Shown: positions 1 to 8,954, numbered from the stretch's first letter. The stretch is DNA of 64,000 nucleotides from Actinocorallia herbida (GCF_003751225.1 NZ_RJKE01000001.1:4340001-4404000), one strand, 5' to 3'. Translations and numbers: made by a program. Notes: generated by a model not told the origin, from the sequence alone.

Positions 1-652
1 GCCAGCTCAGCCAGGCCGCGTCCGCGGTGTCCCCTGCCGCGCGCAGCAGGTAGACCCCGCCGAGGACGGCGAAGGCGATGCCACGGGCGGTGCGGGTGCT
101 CTCGCTGAGCTGGGCGGTCACCGCTGCGACGCCGGTGAACACCAGGCCGGAGGCGAACCAGGCGAGCGCGAACGCCGCGGAGCCCGCCACGGCCATGCCG
201 GTCCCGGTGAGGCCGAGGAACGTGGTGAGGGAGAGCACCGCGCCTGCGGTGAGGGACGTGAGCACGCCCGAGGTCAGCGGCGCCCGCCGCCCGACGGCGG
301 TCGCGCCGACCAGCTCCAGACGGCCTTCCTCCTCCTCGGCGCGGGTGTGCCGGATGACCAGCAGCACGCTCATCACCGCGACGAGCACCGCGCCGATGAC
401 GCCGTTGCGCCAGGCGACCAGGCCGCCGACGGTCTCGGCGCCGACCGGCCCGTACAGCGCGACGGTGGCGGCGTTGCCCTTGACGCCCGCGGCGAAGACG
501 TGCAGCTCCGCGGGGGTCCCGTACAGGGTGGCGAAGCTGCTCGCGGTCCCGGCCGCGGTGGCCGTGAGGGCGAGGACCCACAGCGGGATCATGACGCGGT
601 CGCGGCGGAGCCACAGACGCAGCAGCGGGGCGGTGCCCGCGAGCGCGCTCAT
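1..652 (-). CDS. ABC-2 type exporter permease, partial (C-terminus beyond window)
   Basis: An open reading frame on the minus strand starts with ATG at 652 and runs off the left edge, so only about 217 N-terminal residues are visible. The start codon overlaps the stop of the ATPase gene (ATGA), which indicates translational coupling. The protein begins [19 protein letters not shown] and continues with long hydrophobic stretches interrupted by a charged loop containing [17 protein letters not shown]. That loop and the gene order resemble antibiotic-exporter permeases of the tetronasin/TylC type. It most likely forms the membrane half of a two-component ABC exporter with the neighbouring ATPase. 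The substrate is unknown. Confidence 0.8.
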   Translation of the reverse strand, partial: MSALAGTAPLLRLWLRRDRVMIPLWVLALTATAAGTASSFATLYGTPAELHVFAAGVKGNAATVALYGPVGAETVGGLVAWRNGVIGAVLVAVMSVLLVIRHTRAEEEEGRLELVGATAVGRRAPLTSGVLTSLTAGAVLSLTTFLGLTGTGMAVAGSAAFALAWFASGLVFTGVAAVTAQLSESTRTARGIAFAVLGGVYLLRAAGDTADAAWLSW

Positions 653-1554
653 GCCCGGGCCCCGGCCGTCTCGGCGGTCTCATAATGCCGCAGGAACAGC
701 TCCTCCAGCGTCGGCGGGCGGCTGTCGAGGCCGCGCACGCCGAGCGGGACGAGGGCGGTGAGGAGGTCGCCGAGCCGGTCGGTGTCGACCTGGCAGTGCA
801 GCCTGGTGCCCTCTACGACGAGGTCGTGCACGCCGGGCAGGGCCTCCAGCCCCTCCGGCGGCGAGGCGAGATCGGCCTCGACGGACGTGCGGGTCAGATG
901 GCGCAGGGACGTGAGGGTCCCGGTCTCGACGGCCTTGCCCGACCGGATGATGGTGACCCGGTCGCACAGCCGCTCCACCTCCGACAGGATGTGACTCGAC
1001 AGCAGGACCGTGCGCCCGGCGTCGCGGGCTTCGCGGACGCACTCCTGGAAGACCTCCTCCATCAGCGGGTCGAGGCCGGAGGTCGGCTCGTCGAGGATGA
1101 GGAGTTCGGCGTCGGAGGCGAACGCGGCGACCAGGGCGACCTTCTGTCGGTTGCCCTTGGAGTAGGCGCGGCCCTTCTTGCGGGGGTCGAGTTCGAACCT
1201 GTCGAGCAGCGCCGCGCGCTTGGCCGGGTCGGCTCCCCCGCGCAGCCTGCCGAGCAGGTCGATGGTCTCCCCGCCGGAAAGGTGCGGCCACAGGGTGACC
1301 TCACCGGGCACGTAGGCGAGCCTGCGGTGCAGGCGGGTGGCGTCCTTCCACGGGTCGCCGCCGAGCAGGCGGGCGGTGCCGCCGTCGGTGCGCAGGAGGC
1401 CCAGGAGGGCGCGGATGGTCGTGGACTTCCCTGAGCCGTTCGGGCCGAGGAAGCCGTGGACCTCGCCCGGGCGGACGGCAAGGTCGAGGCCGTCCAGGGC
1501 CCGGGTGGGGCCGAAGTCCTTGACGAGGCCGGAGACCTCGATGACATCGCTCAT
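649..1554 (-). CDS. ABC transporter ATP-binding protein (drug-exporter type)
   Basis: This 301-residue protein is a single nucleotide-binding domain. Walker A is GPNGSGKST near residue 39, the signature region contains YSKGNRQK rather than a canonical LSGGQ, and Walker B is [13 protein letters not shown], followed by an H-loop (LSSH). The C-terminal third resembles the DrrA/tetronasin-exporter extension. It powers the permease encoded downstream, whose start overlaps this stop. The gene appears to have a leaderless promoter shared with the divergent GbsR/MarR-like regulator, suggesting that regulator controls it. Export of a hydrophobic compound or antibiotic is inferred from the family. Confidence 0.9.
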   Translation of the reverse strand: MSDVIEVSGLVKDFGPTRALDGLDLAVRPGEVHGFLGPNGSGKSTTIRALLGLLRTDGGTARLLGGDPWKDATRLHRRLAYVPGEVTLWPHLSGGETIDLLGRLRGGADPAKRAALLDRFELDPRKKGRAYSKGNRQKVALVAAFASDAELLILDEPTSGLDPLMEEVFQECVREARDAGRTVLLSSHILSEVERLCDRVTIIRSGKAVETGTLTSLRHLTRTSVEADLASPPEGLEALPGVHDLVVEGTRLHCQVDTDRLGDLLTALVPLGVRGLDSRPPTLEELFLRHYETAETAGARA

Positions 1555-1573
1555 GACGAATAAGCTACACAGC

Positions 1574-1610
1574 TTTCACTAACTTGTGAACGTTCTGAAG
1601 GCGTAAAATA
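1574..1610. promoter_or_regulatory. divergent overlapping promoters with inverted-repeat operator
   Basis: The 61-bp gap between the divergent starts at 1554 (minus) and 1616 (plus) contains TTCAC (1575-1579) and GTGAA (1586-1590), an inverted repeat with a 6-bp spacer. On the minus strand TTCACA and TAGCTT lie 17 bp apart, with the -10 ending seven bases before the ATG. On the plus strand TAAAAT (1604-1609) ends six bases before the ATG. Both transcripts therefore look leaderless, and the inverted repeat overlaps both promoters. It is a plausible binding site for the encoded regulator. Confidence 0.55.
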
Positions 1611-1615
1611 GGCCT

Positions 1616-2092
1616 ATGGAACAACGGGATGACTCGGCGGTCAGGGACTTTGTCGAGCGGATGGCACTGATGTGGGCGGACTGGGGATTCCCCAAGATGG
1701 CCGCCCGCGTGCTCATGACCTTCATGGCCTCCGACGCCGAGTCGCTCACCGCGGCCCAGCTGCGCGAAGCGCTCGACGCGAGCGCCGGCGCCATCTCCGG
1801 CGCGGTCCGCTACCTCATCCAGATCAGGATGCTGCAGCGCCACCCGCTGCCGGGCTCCCGTGAGCACGCCTACAGCCTGCACGAGGACACCTGGTACGAG
1901 GCGACGGCCAAGAGCGGCTTCTACACGGCGCTGGCCGGCCTGACCGAGGAGGGCGTGAAGGCCACCGGCCCCGACAGCCCCGGCGGCCGCCGCCTCATCG
2001 AGATGCGTGATTTCTTCGCCTTCCTCGACAGGGAGATGGGCGCCCTGATCGAGCGCTGGCACGCCCAGCAGGACACCGCCGAAGGCCCCTGA
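1616..2092 (+). CDS. GbsR/MarR family transcriptional regulator
   Basis: This 158-residue protein has a winged-helix DNA-binding region (about residues 20-90, including TAAQLREALDASAGAISGAV) and a helical C-terminus. This is the layout of GbsR-type MarR relatives that sit beside drug-type ABC exporters in actinomycetes. It is divergently transcribed from the ABC exporter and probably represses it and itself through the inverted repeat in the shared 61-bp region. No Shine-Dalgarno sequence precedes the ATG, consistent with leaderless translation from the -10 at 1604-1609. The ligand is unknown. Confidence 0.85.
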   Translation: MEQRDDSAVRDFVERMALMWADWGFPKMAARVLMTFMASDAESLTAAQLREALDASAGAISGAVRYLIQIRMLQRHPLPGSREHAYSLHEDTWYEATAKSGFYTALAGLTEEGVKATGPDSPGGRRLIEMRDFFAFLDREMGALIERWHAQQDTAEGP

Positions 2093-2115
2093 GACCCGGC
2101 GCCCAGGGAAAGCCG

Positions 2116-2149
2116 GGACCCGGCCGCGCGTCAGGCGTCGGCCGGGTCC
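2116..2149. terminator. bidirectional hairpin between convergent genes
   Basis: An 11-bp perfect stem (GGACCCGGCCG at 2116-2126 pairing with CGGCCGGGTCC at 2139-2149) with a 12-nt loop lies between the convergent stops at 2092 and 2163. No U-tract is present, as is common in actinomycetes. Confidence 0.65.
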
Positions 2150-2162
2150 GGGGTGGAGCGGG

Positions 2163-3431
2163 TCAGGACAGGGTGAGCGCCCCCGTCGTGGCGTTGCGCA
2201 CGCACTTGACGGTCCGGGCGGCCGAGGCGACCGCGCCGCCCAGGCACTGGCCGAGGACGGCGTGGCCCGCGGCGCTGGGGTGCCAGGACTCCTGGCAGGT
2301 CTGGTAGTAGGTCACGCAGGCGGTGGCGATGCGCTGGATGTCGATCTTGTCGAACCCGTCGAGGGTGGTGAGGAACGTGCCGGTGGGCCCGTCCTGGAGC
2401 CGGATCGGGCTGGCGAGGGCGTTGGCGGGGCTGCCGTTCTTCTCGCACAGACGGGCGCCGTCGAAGGCCTGCTGGACGTTCAGGTACTGGAGGTCTGCCG
2501 CCGGGAACTCGGACCGCAGGGCGGTGAAGGAGGACTCGACGAGCCCGCCCAGCCGGGTGGAGAAGACGTGGCCGGGTGCCAGGCTCGCGCGGTGGATCGG
2601 GCAGCCCGCCTCGTAGCGCTCCGAGCCGAGGGCGCGGAACTTGTCGCGGGTGTCGTCGCGCTCGTCGCCGACCGCGTCCGCCTCGGTCAGGTAGTCGCTC
2701 GCGACGTCGAACGGCAGCGGGTTGGTGTAGTCCTGGAACACGACGCGGTGCCGGCCGTCGGTGTCGATCTCGTCCAAGGTGGTCAGCAGACTGCGCAGGG
2801 CCGTGGTGGTCTCGGTGGTGGCGGCGGCGATCTCGGCCGTGGTCGCCAGGTCGTCGTTGGTGCAGGGCTCCTGCTCGACGGGGCCGTTGATGTAGGCCCA
2901 GAACTCCCACCAGCCGGTCCAGGCGTCGGCGGCGAACCGGGTGGCGCAGCCGATGGCGACGTCGCCGAAGGTGAAGGAGCTGTTGTTCGACCCGAGGCCG
3001 ACGAGGACGACGTCGATGTCGTTGGTCAGGGCGAGCGCGCGCAGCTGGGTCAGCTGCGCGGTGACGTTGCGGCCCTTCTCGCGCGCGATCGAGTTCGTGG
3101 CGATGTCGGCGGGCTTGCCGCCGGAGCACGCGATGTTGAAGCGGTTCTGGATGCCCGGCAGCGTCGCCTTGAAGATCGAGGCGTTGGCCGACCTGTGGCA
3201 GAAGAACGCGTTGGAGTTGGCCGCCGACCAGCCGGGGAAGCCCTGCGAGACGCCCTGGACGTCGGTGACGTTCTGGTAGCTTCCCGCGCCCTCGCCGCTG
3301 ATGAAACTGTCCCCCACCGCCACCGCGGCCGTCGGCAGGACCGCGGAGGCGCCAGCCCCCGGCACCGCACTGACCAGACCCGCCGCCAGGACGACGGCCG
3401 CCCCGGCGATGAGTTTACGGAACACGGACAC
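2163..3431 (-). CDS. secreted SGNH/GDSL-family hydrolase
   Basis: The 422-residue protein starts with a Sec signal peptide (MSVFRKLIAG, then a hydrophobic stretch, with an AxA-type site near residue 28). It is followed by block I of the SGNH fold, AVGDSFISGEG, with the nucleophilic Ser near residue 42. A glycine/asparagine block (VGLGSNNSSF) and a C-terminal SWHPSAAGH supply the expected oxyanion and catalytic His regions. Several cysteines suggest disulfides in the secreted enzyme. Esterase or lipase activity is inferred from the family and the substrate is unknown. The ORF has its own upstream region containing a TATAGA-like -10, and it ends at a shared terminator with the regulator gene. 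Confidence 0.88.
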   Translation of the reverse strand: MSVFRKLIAGAAVVLAAGLVSAVPGAGASAVLPTAAVAVGDSFISGEGAGSYQNVTDVQGVSQGFPGWSAANSNAFFCHRSANASIFKATLPGIQNRFNIACSGGKPADIATNSIAREKGRNVTAQLTQLRALALTNDIDVVLVGLGSNNSSFTFGDVAIGCATRFAADAWTGWWEFWAYINGPVEQEPCTNDDLATTAEIAAATTETTTALRSLLTTLDEIDTDGRHRVVFQDYTNPLPFDVASDYLTEADAVGDERDDTRDKFRALGSERYEAGCPIHRASLAPGHVFSTRLGGLVESSFTALRSEFPAADLQYLNVQQAFDGARLCEKNGSPANALASPIRLQDGPTGTFLTTLDGFDKIDIQRIATACVTYYQTCQESWHPSAAGHAVLGQCLGGAVASAARTVKCVRNATTGALTLS

Positions 3432-3526
3432 CGCAATTCACCCACAATCCCTGTAGGAAATCTATACAAACGGGATTGATCGAAACATGAGGGAAGTTCA
3501 CCGTCAAGATCTCGGCCGGATCAGAT

Positions 3527-3548
3527 CCCGCCGGAGATCGCCGGCGGG
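3527..3548 (-). terminator. hairpin downstream of the two-component operon
   Basis: CCCGCCGG (3527-3534) and CCGGCGGG (3541-3548) form an 8-bp stem with a 6-nt loop, 26 bases beyond the response-regulator stop. It is modest in length and lacks a U-tract, so it is a tentative terminator. Confidence 0.4.
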
Positions 3549-3573
3549 CGCCTTTACGCAGTAAGGTTCCGCG

Positions 3574-4224
3574 TCAGCGGCCGAACCCCGCCTGGCGCGC
3601 CCGCACGATGGCCTGCGCGCGATCGGCGACCTGGAGCTTGGCGAAGATCGCCGAGACGTTGTTGCGCACCGTCTTGGGCGACAGGAACAGCCGCTCGGCG
3701 ATCTGCGGGTTGGCCAGTCCCGCCGCGATCAGCTGGAGCACCTCCCGTTCCCGCACCGTGAGCTGCGGGAACGGCTCCTCCTCCGGGGGCCGGGACCCCG
3801 CGAGCAGCGCGAAGTACCGGCTGATGCGGGCGGCGAGCGCCGGACCGAAGATCACCTCGCCGTGCGCTACCGAGGTGATCGCGCGGAGGATCTCGTCCTG
3901 GTCCGCGCCCTTCACCAGGTAGCCGCGCGCCCCCGCGAGCATCGCCGCGAAGACGCTCTCGTCGTCGTCGTGCATGGTGAGCGCGAGCACCGCGGGTCCG
4001 TCCGCCGCCGCGGCGAGGCGGCGCGTCGCCTCGATCCCGTCGAGGACGGGCATCTGCAGGTCCATCACCACGACGTCCGGGGCGAGTTCGGCGGCGAGCG
4101 CCAGCGCCTCTGCCCCGTCCCGCGCCGTGCCGACGACCTGCACCTCGCCCGTCGTGGTCAGCATCAGGCGCAGGCCGTCGCGGTAGACCGGGTGGTCGTC
4201 GGCGATCAGCACCCGCGGGGTCAC
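3574..4224 (-). CDS. NarL/LuxR-type response regulator
   Basis: A receiver domain (about residues 3-118) contains the acidic pair ADD, the phospho-acceptor Asp in VVVMDLQMP (about residue 55) and the conserved Lys in YLVKGAD. A LuxR-type helix-turn-helix follows (LTVREREVLQLIAAGL and LSPKTVRNNVSAIFAKL). I chose the GTG start at 4224 because it overlaps the kinase stop (GTGA) and begins directly with the receiver fold (VTPRVLIADDH). A longer ORF starting at 4293 would add an arginine-rich extension with no domain. It is the partner of the adjacent kinase. Target genes are unknown, but the divergent membrane-protein gene is a candidate. Confidence 0.92.
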   Translation of the reverse strand: MTPRVLIADDHPVYRDGLRLMLTTTGEVQVVGTARDGAEALALAAELAPDVVVMDLQMPVLDGIEATRRLAAAADGPAVLALTMHDDDESVFAAMLAGARGYLVKGADQDEILRAITSVAHGEVIFGPALAARISRYFALLAGSRPPEEEPFPQLTVREREVLQLIAAGLANPQIAERLFLSPKTVRNNVSAIFAKLQVADRAQAIVRARQAGFGR

Positions 4225-6320
4225 GCCGCGCCGCCGACCGGGATGACCGCGCTCACCAGGGTGCCGCCGCCCGGCCGCGGCGCGATCGCGCACCTGCCGC
4301 CCAGCTCCTCGGCCCGCTCGCGCATCGCCACGAGGCCCACCCCCACCAGCGCGCGGTCGGGTACTCCCCTGCCGTCGTCGCTGACCTCCACCCGCACCTT
4401 GCCCTCCTCCGACTCCAGCCTTACCGTGCAGCGCTCGGCGCCCGAGTGCCGCGCGACGTTGCTCATCGCCTCCCCCGCGATCCGGAACAGCGCGACCTCC
4501 ACCGCCGCGGGCAGCTCACCGAGGTCCCCCTCGGCGACCACGCCGATCGCCAGCGCTCCCCCGGTGAAGCGGGCCGCCTGCTGCTCGATCGCGCCGACCA
4601 GGCCGAACTGGTCGAGCGCGGGCGGGCGCAGGTCGTGCACCAGGCGCCGCACGTCGGCGAGGACCGACATGAGGTCGCCGCCCACCTCGCCGAGGGTCCG
4701 GTCGGCCGCCGCGGTGTCGCGCCTGGCGAGGTTGCGCGCCGCCTGGATCTTCAGGCCCGCCGCGGCGAGGGCGGGGCCGAGCCCGTCGTGCAGGTCCCGG
4801 CGCAGCCTGCGCCGCTCCTCTGCGATCCCCTTCACCAGTTCCTCGCGGCTGCGCTGCAGCTCCTCGGTGAGCGCCGTGGCGCGCGCGGCGGCCGCGGCCT
4901 GCCGCACCACGTCGGCGAGCAGCCGCTGGTCGGCGTCCGACAGCGGGGATCCCGGCCGCGGCACCAGCGTCAGCCGCCCGATCGGCACGTCCCGGTAGGC
5001 GAACGGCAGGACGACCGCGCCCGGCCGCGGCCCTCCCTCCTCGACCACCACCGTGGTGCCGTCGGGGCGATCCAGCTCGACCCTGACGTACGGGGACCGG
5101 AACGCCGCCCCGACGCCCCGGGCCGTCGCCTCGAGGAGTTCGTCCGGCCCCGGGGACTCCTCGAGGCGCCGCGCCAGCGCCGAGACCACGTCGTAGGGCT
5201 CCGCCCGCCCGGTGAGGAGCCGCCGGACCAGCAGCTGGAGCCGCACCCGCAGCGGCGCGTACAGCACCGCGACGACGGCCGCCGCGAGCACCCCGGCGAC
5301 CCTGTCCTGCACCAGGGCGCCGACGCCGACGAACACCGCGAGATCGATCCCGACGACCGCGGCCGCGAGCGCCCCGTACAGCAGCGTCCAGCTGATGAGC
5401 AGGTCGACGTCGTACAGCCGGTAGCGGGTCACCGCGATGAGCACCGCGCCCGCCAGCAGCGCGTTCTCCATCACGAAGACCCCGTCGACGAAGACGCTGA
5501 ACCCGTCGTGCCCGTCGTAGGGGAAGTGGATCTGGAGCAGCATCGTGCCGACCATCGAGGCGACCACGAAGGCCCCGGCGAGGAGCATCCAGCGCAGCTG
5601 GGCGCGCAGTTCCGCATCCGCGCCGCGGAACCGCCCCGCGAACACCGCGATGCCGCCGAGCAGCGACGCGGTGGCGACGGCGAGGAACACCGGCGAGCCG
5701 TAGGAGTGCCAGAGCGCGTCGGGCACGAACGGGGGCGTGAGCAGGTCGAGGTCGTAGCGGCCCAGGTCGGGCCCCGGTGGGTCCTGCTCGGTGTAGATCG
5801 CCCACGGCAGCATCAGGATCAGCCCGACCGCGCCGACCATCGCGACCAGCGAGGCCGCGCCGGGGAAGCGGGTCCGGCCGCGCGGCAGGCGCCCGGTCGG
5901 GAAGAGCACGAGCAGCGCGGGGACCCCGATGTGGATGATCGGCCCGAACCTGCCCCCGGTGAACAGCGCGAGGCCGGTCAGCGGCAGGTCGCCGCCCTGC
6001 GCGACGAGCGAGTACTTGGCGTACTCGGCGCCGAACGCGGCGAGGACGGAGCTGCCGCCCGCCAGGACGAGCAGCCAGCCGATCCACAGCCGCGGCAGCC
6101 GCAGCACCAGCAGCACCCCGGGCAGCACGAGGGCGAGGCCGGAGCCCGCCGAACTCCAGTACCCCCAGTCCAGCGCCCACGGAATCGGACCCGGCGGCCT
6201 CGTCTCCGACAGCCACGCCGAGGCCGCGGACGCGGCGAGCGAGCCGGCCGCGGCGAGCACGGCCGCGGCGCGCAGCGCCCGGTCCGCCGTGCTCGGCGCC
6301 GGGAGGTCCTCGGGAGGCAT
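4221..6320 (-). CDS. membrane sensor histidine kinase, NarL-partner type (HisKA_3)
   Basis: The 699-residue protein has roughly ten hydrophobic segments in its N-terminal 370 residues. A GAF-like region follows, then a HisKA_3 dimerisation box (RRRLRRDLHDGLGPALAAAG, His about residue 511) and a HATPase domain with N box GEAMSNVARHSG and G box DDGRGVPD. It presumably senses a membrane or extracellular signal and phosphorylates the downstream regulator. The ATG at 6320 (MPPEDLPAPSTADR) is preferred over the in-frame start at 6512, which would overlap the divergent gene and add low-complexity sequence. The signal is unknown. Confidence 0.9.
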   Translation of the reverse strand: MPPEDLPAPSTADRALRAAAVLAAAGSLAASAASAWLSETRPPGPIPWALDWGYWSSAGSGLALVLPGVLLVLRLPRLWIGWLLVLAGGSSVLAAFGAEYAKYSLVAQGGDLPLTGLALFTGGRFGPIIHIGVPALLVLFPTGRLPRGRTRFPGAASLVAMVGAVGLILMLPWAIYTEQDPPGPDLGRYDLDLLTPPFVPDALWHSYGSPVFLAVATASLLGGIAVFAGRFRGADAELRAQLRWMLLAGAFVVASMVGTMLLQIHFPYDGHDGFSVFVDGVFVMENALLAGAVLIAVTRYRLYDVDLLISWTLLYGALAAAVVGIDLAVFVGVGALVQDRVAGVLAAAVVAVLYAPLRVRLQLLVRRLLTGRAEPYDVVSALARRLEESPGPDELLEATARGVGAAFRSPYVRVELDRPDGTTVVVEEGGPRPGAVVLPFAYRDVPIGRLTLVPRPGSPLSDADQRLLADVVRQAAAAARATALTEELQRSREELVKGIAEERRRLRRDLHDGLGPALAAAGLKIQAARNLARRDTAAADRTLGEVGGDLMSVLADVRRLVHDLRPPALDQFGLVGAIEQQAARFTGGALAIGVVAEGDLGELPAAVEVALFRIAGEAMSNVARHSGAERCTVRLESEEGKVRVEVSDDGRGVPDRALVGVGLVAMRERAEELGGRCAIAPRPGGGTLVSAVIPVGGAA

Positions 6321-6364
6321 GGGCCCAGCGTCCCATTCCCGACGGCCCGCGCTCGCGGGAGCGG

Positions 6365-6417
6365 TGTCCCGTCCTGCCAGGGACAACGGCCGCCGCGGCG
6401 TCCCTCCGAAGCGGGAC
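6365..6417. promoter_or_regulatory. two GTCCC/GGGAC inverted repeats in a divergent intergenic region
   Basis: Between the divergent starts at 6320 and 6505 lie TGTCCC (6365-6370) with GGGACA (6380-6385), spacer 9 bp, and GTCCC (6400-6404) with GGGAC (6413-6417), spacer 8 bp. Four matching half-sites in 53 bp suggest an operator, possibly for the adjacent NarL-type regulator. This is inference only. Confidence 0.4.
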
Positions 6418-6504
6418 GGACACGGCGGCTCCGCTCCCTGGCCGCCCGGGACCGCCCTGCCCGACCGTGGAGCGCGAAGACGGGATCCGCGGAAGGAGCC
6501 GAGC

Positions 6505-7149
6505 ATGCCCATCTGGGTCGAGCGCAGCGAGGTCTACCCGCTGCCGGAACCGCCGGACCGGGGCGCGGTCGTCGCCGCCCCGGTCACCGGACTGCTCCTG
6601 GCCGCGGGCCCCCTGATGGCGACGGTGGGCCGGACCCACGAGCCCGAAGGAGGCGGCGTCACCTACGTGGAGTACTTGACCCGGCTGCCCTACCTCGCCG
6701 CGCTCCTCGCGCTGTGCGTCCTGGCCGCGCGGAGCGGCGCGGCCGGGCCGCGCCTGGGCCGCCGGATCGCGTGGGCGGCGCTCGGACCCCTGGTCGGCGC
6801 GCTGGGCGCGACCTTCGCGATCATGCTCGTCGGCCTCGCCATGGACACCGAGGACCGGCCCGAGTGGCTCGCGGGCACCCGGCCGGTCTGGCTCGCGGCG
6901 CAGGCCGGCGTGCTCGCCGTCGGCCTCGCGATCGCCCGGACGGGCCGCTGGCACGGCCCCGCCCGCTGGCTCCCGCTCGCCGGTGCCCTCTCCCTGCCGG
7001 TCGAGCCCATAGGCCGCGTCCTCGCCCTGGAGGACGCCGCCGCGTGGCTCCTGGCGGCGTGGGCGGGCGCGACCTACACGGTCCTCGGCGTCATCCTCCT
7101 CATCAGACCGCCCGCCACCACCGTGCCGAGCGACCGCGATGGGCCATGA
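6505..7149 (+). CDS. hypothetical integral membrane protein
   Basis: This 214-residue protein begins at an ATG with a good ribosome-binding site (GGAAGGA about 7 bases upstream). After a short charged N-terminus it has about six hydrophobic helices with conserved-looking loops rich in Arg, Pro and Gly, and a short hydrophilic tail (PPATTVPSDRDGP). I do not recognise a family. It is divergent from the two-component operon and shares an intergenic region with duplicated inverted repeats, so it may be a target or a signalling partner of that system. Confidence 0.75.
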   Translation: MPIWVERSEVYPLPEPPDRGAVVAAPVTGLLLAAGPLMATVGRTHEPEGGGVTYVEYLTRLPYLAALLALCVLAARSGAAGPRLGRRIAWAALGPLVGALGATFAIMLVGLAMDTEDRPEWLAGTRPVWLAAQAGVLAVGLAIARTGRWHGPARWLPLAGALSLPVEPIGRVLALEDAAAWLLAAWAGATYTVLGVILLIRPPATTVPSDRDGP

Positions 7150-7240
7150 GATCGGAGCGCGCCCTCGGCCGGGCGCTCACCGTCATCGAGTCCGGCAGCG
7201 GCCTGTCGGCCGGCATCGCGGGAATCGGCCGCTCGATGCG

Positions 7241-7279
7241 GCAGGGCCGCGCGTCCCCGGTGCGGATGCGCGGCCCTGC
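7241..7279. terminator. strong bidirectional hairpin
   Basis: A 12-bp perfect stem (GCAGGGCCGCGC at 7241-7252 with GCGCGGCCCTGC at 7268-7279) and a 15-nt loop separates the convergent membrane-protein gene and the choice-of-anchor gene. Confidence 0.7.
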
Positions 7280-7298
7280 GTGAGGTGCCCTGAGGGAG

Positions 7299-8954
7299 TC
7301 ACTGAGGCGGGCGTGACAGGTGCCAGTGGTTCGGGTCCTCGGGCACGCCGTTCCCGCCCGGGTTGCAGTGCGCGCCCGGGCGTGGCCGGCCGGACGGGTG
7401 GTGCTCGCCGGACGGGTACGGCCGGTCGCGGTCCCAGACCCACACCTCCAGGCACTCGCTGCCGCCCGGCCAGGTGACGACGTTGTGGATCTCCCCCTCG
7501 GCCGTCGCCCGGACCGTGTAGGAGATGGTGACGCTCTCACCCGGGTCCAGGTCGCCGTTCCAGGTGAGCAGGGGCGAGTCGAAGGTCAGCTCGGGCAGGG
7601 ACGCCGTCGGGGTGCCGACGACGGAGGCGAACTGGAGCAGGTCGGACAGGTCATCGGTCAGGGTCTCCGCGCGGGTCTGGTCGGTGACGTTCCGCGCGGT
7701 GATGGTGAAGTCGATGATGTCCCCGACGTCGGCGTGCGTCCGGTCCGCCCGCTTCTCGACGACCAGGCCGCCGTCCGCGATCGGCACGGTCGTCGGCGTG
7801 GGCGTCACCGTGGGGGTGGGCGTCGTCACCGTCGGGCTCGGACTCGGGCTCGCCCCGCAGTCGAGGGTCGCCGCGAACGGGAAGTAGTGGAACTCGCCGC
7901 CGTTGGCCGTGGCCGAACCGTGCGTGAGCTCCGCGACGACGATGTCGCCCTCGATGTTGGAGGAGTCGAGGTCGGTCAGGTGCGCGTTCGGCGCGTACAG
8001 GGTGCCCTCAAGGCTGTCGGCGCCGCTCTCCGGCATGGTGATGGAGGTGGCGGTCGGGAAGTTCCAGAGGATGTAGGGCGCCTGCGGGCCCGCGATGTTG
8101 TCGGTGTTGACCGGCCAGGTGAACGTGTCGCCCACCCCGGTGGTGTCGACGTTGACCAGCAGCGGCGTGTCCGCCGACGGCACCGGGGAGTAGGTGATGC
8201 TCGCGATGTTCGCCAGGTTCTCGGCGGTGATGTTCAGGACGTTGGTGACGCCCTCGGTCAGTTCGATCCTGAGGTTGCTCTGCGTGGGCACCGTGTCCTG
8301 GTCGGGGAGCGGGTCCCCCGCGGTGTCGCGCAGGATCACGGTGTTCTCGCACTCGGCGAGTTCGGCGGACCTGGCGCGGAACTCCCCGAACAGGGCGGCG
8401 AAGTCCAGGCCCGTGGCCGCGCTGACGGAGGCGACCGGCTGCCGCGTCGTCAGCTCCACGTGCGGGGTGGCGTCGTACCCGGCGCCGTCGGGCACCTCCC
8501 GGGTGTCCCGCAGCGCGTTGTTGGCGTCGGTGACGAGGACGTCCCCGTTGGAGACGTCGCCGACCTTCAGGTACCCGTTGTCCAGGACCCGCACGACACC
8601 ACCGGCGACGCTGTCCGCGAAGTTCACCCGGCCCCCGACGACCAGGGCCGTCGCCGCGGCGTCCCCGGGGAACGTGAACCCGCCTCTCCCCTCGTTGCCG
8701 ACGTTGTAGGTCCCCCCGATCGACAGGTTCCCGCCGATCGCCATCGTCGCCTCGTTCTCGTTGCCGGTGACGCGGGCGTTCCCCTCGACGACGACGTTGA
8801 AGCCCCGGGCGTCGGCCATCGGGTCGACGGGCGCGTAGGGCACGGCGCCCGGGGACTCGCCGACGGCGCCGACGGCGATCCCACCGACCGCTGCGGCGAG
8901 CGCGCCCGCGATGGCGATGCCCAGCACGCCGCGGACGGTGTAGTTGATCTTCAT
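7299..8954 (-). CDS. secreted choice-of-anchor A family protein with DUF11-like domain
   Basis: After a signal peptide (starting MKINYTVRGVLGIAIAGAL), residues of about 45-340 form a choice-of-anchor A domain. It is recognisable from AMIGGNLSIGGTYNVG-like repeats, AATALVVGGRVNFAD, PYILWNFPTATSI and LEGTLYAPNAHLTD. A Pro/Thr linker (PTPTVTPTPTTVP) leads to a DUF11-type beta-sandwich (VVEKRADRTHADVGD through ESVTISYTVRA), and a His/Pro/Gly-rich tail ends the protein. I see no LPXTG motif or C-terminal helix, so anchoring is unclear. I chose the ATG at 8954 because it starts the signal peptide directly; an upstream GTG at 9002 is possible. A structural or adhesive surface role is inferred. Confidence 0.85.
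   Translation of the reverse strand: MKINYTVRGVLGIAIAGALAAAVGGIAVGAVGESPGAVPYAPVDPMADARGFNVVVEGNARVTGNENEATMAIGGNLSIGGTYNVGNEGRGGFTFPGDAAATALVVGGRVNFADSVAGGVVRVLDNGYLKVGDVSNGDVLVTDANNALRDTREVPDGAGYDATPHVELTTRQPVASVSAATGLDFAALFGEFRARSAELAECENTVILRDTAGDPLPDQDTVPTQSNLRIELTEGVTNVLNITAENLANIASITYSPVPSADTPLLVNVDTTGVGDTFTWPVNTDNIAGPQAPYILWNFPTATSITMPESGADSLEGTLYAPNAHLTDLDSSNIEGDIVVAELTHGSATANGGEFHYFPFAATLDCGASPSPSPTVTTPTPTVTPTPTTVPIADGGLVVEKRADRTHADVGDIIDFTITARNVTDQTRAETLTDDLSDLLQFASVVGTPTASLPELTFDSPLLTWNGDLDPGESVTISYTVRATAEGEIHNVVTWPGGSECLEVWVWDRDRPYPSGEHHPSGRPRPGAHCNPGGNGVPEDPNHWHLSRPPQ

Noticed and set aside
4446-7283. A 945-codon open frame on the plus strand, opposite the histidine kinase
   Set aside because: Its translation is Arg/Pro/Asp/His-rich low complexity with no domain, and it lies antisense to a clear kinase. 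High GC leaves such frames open by chance.
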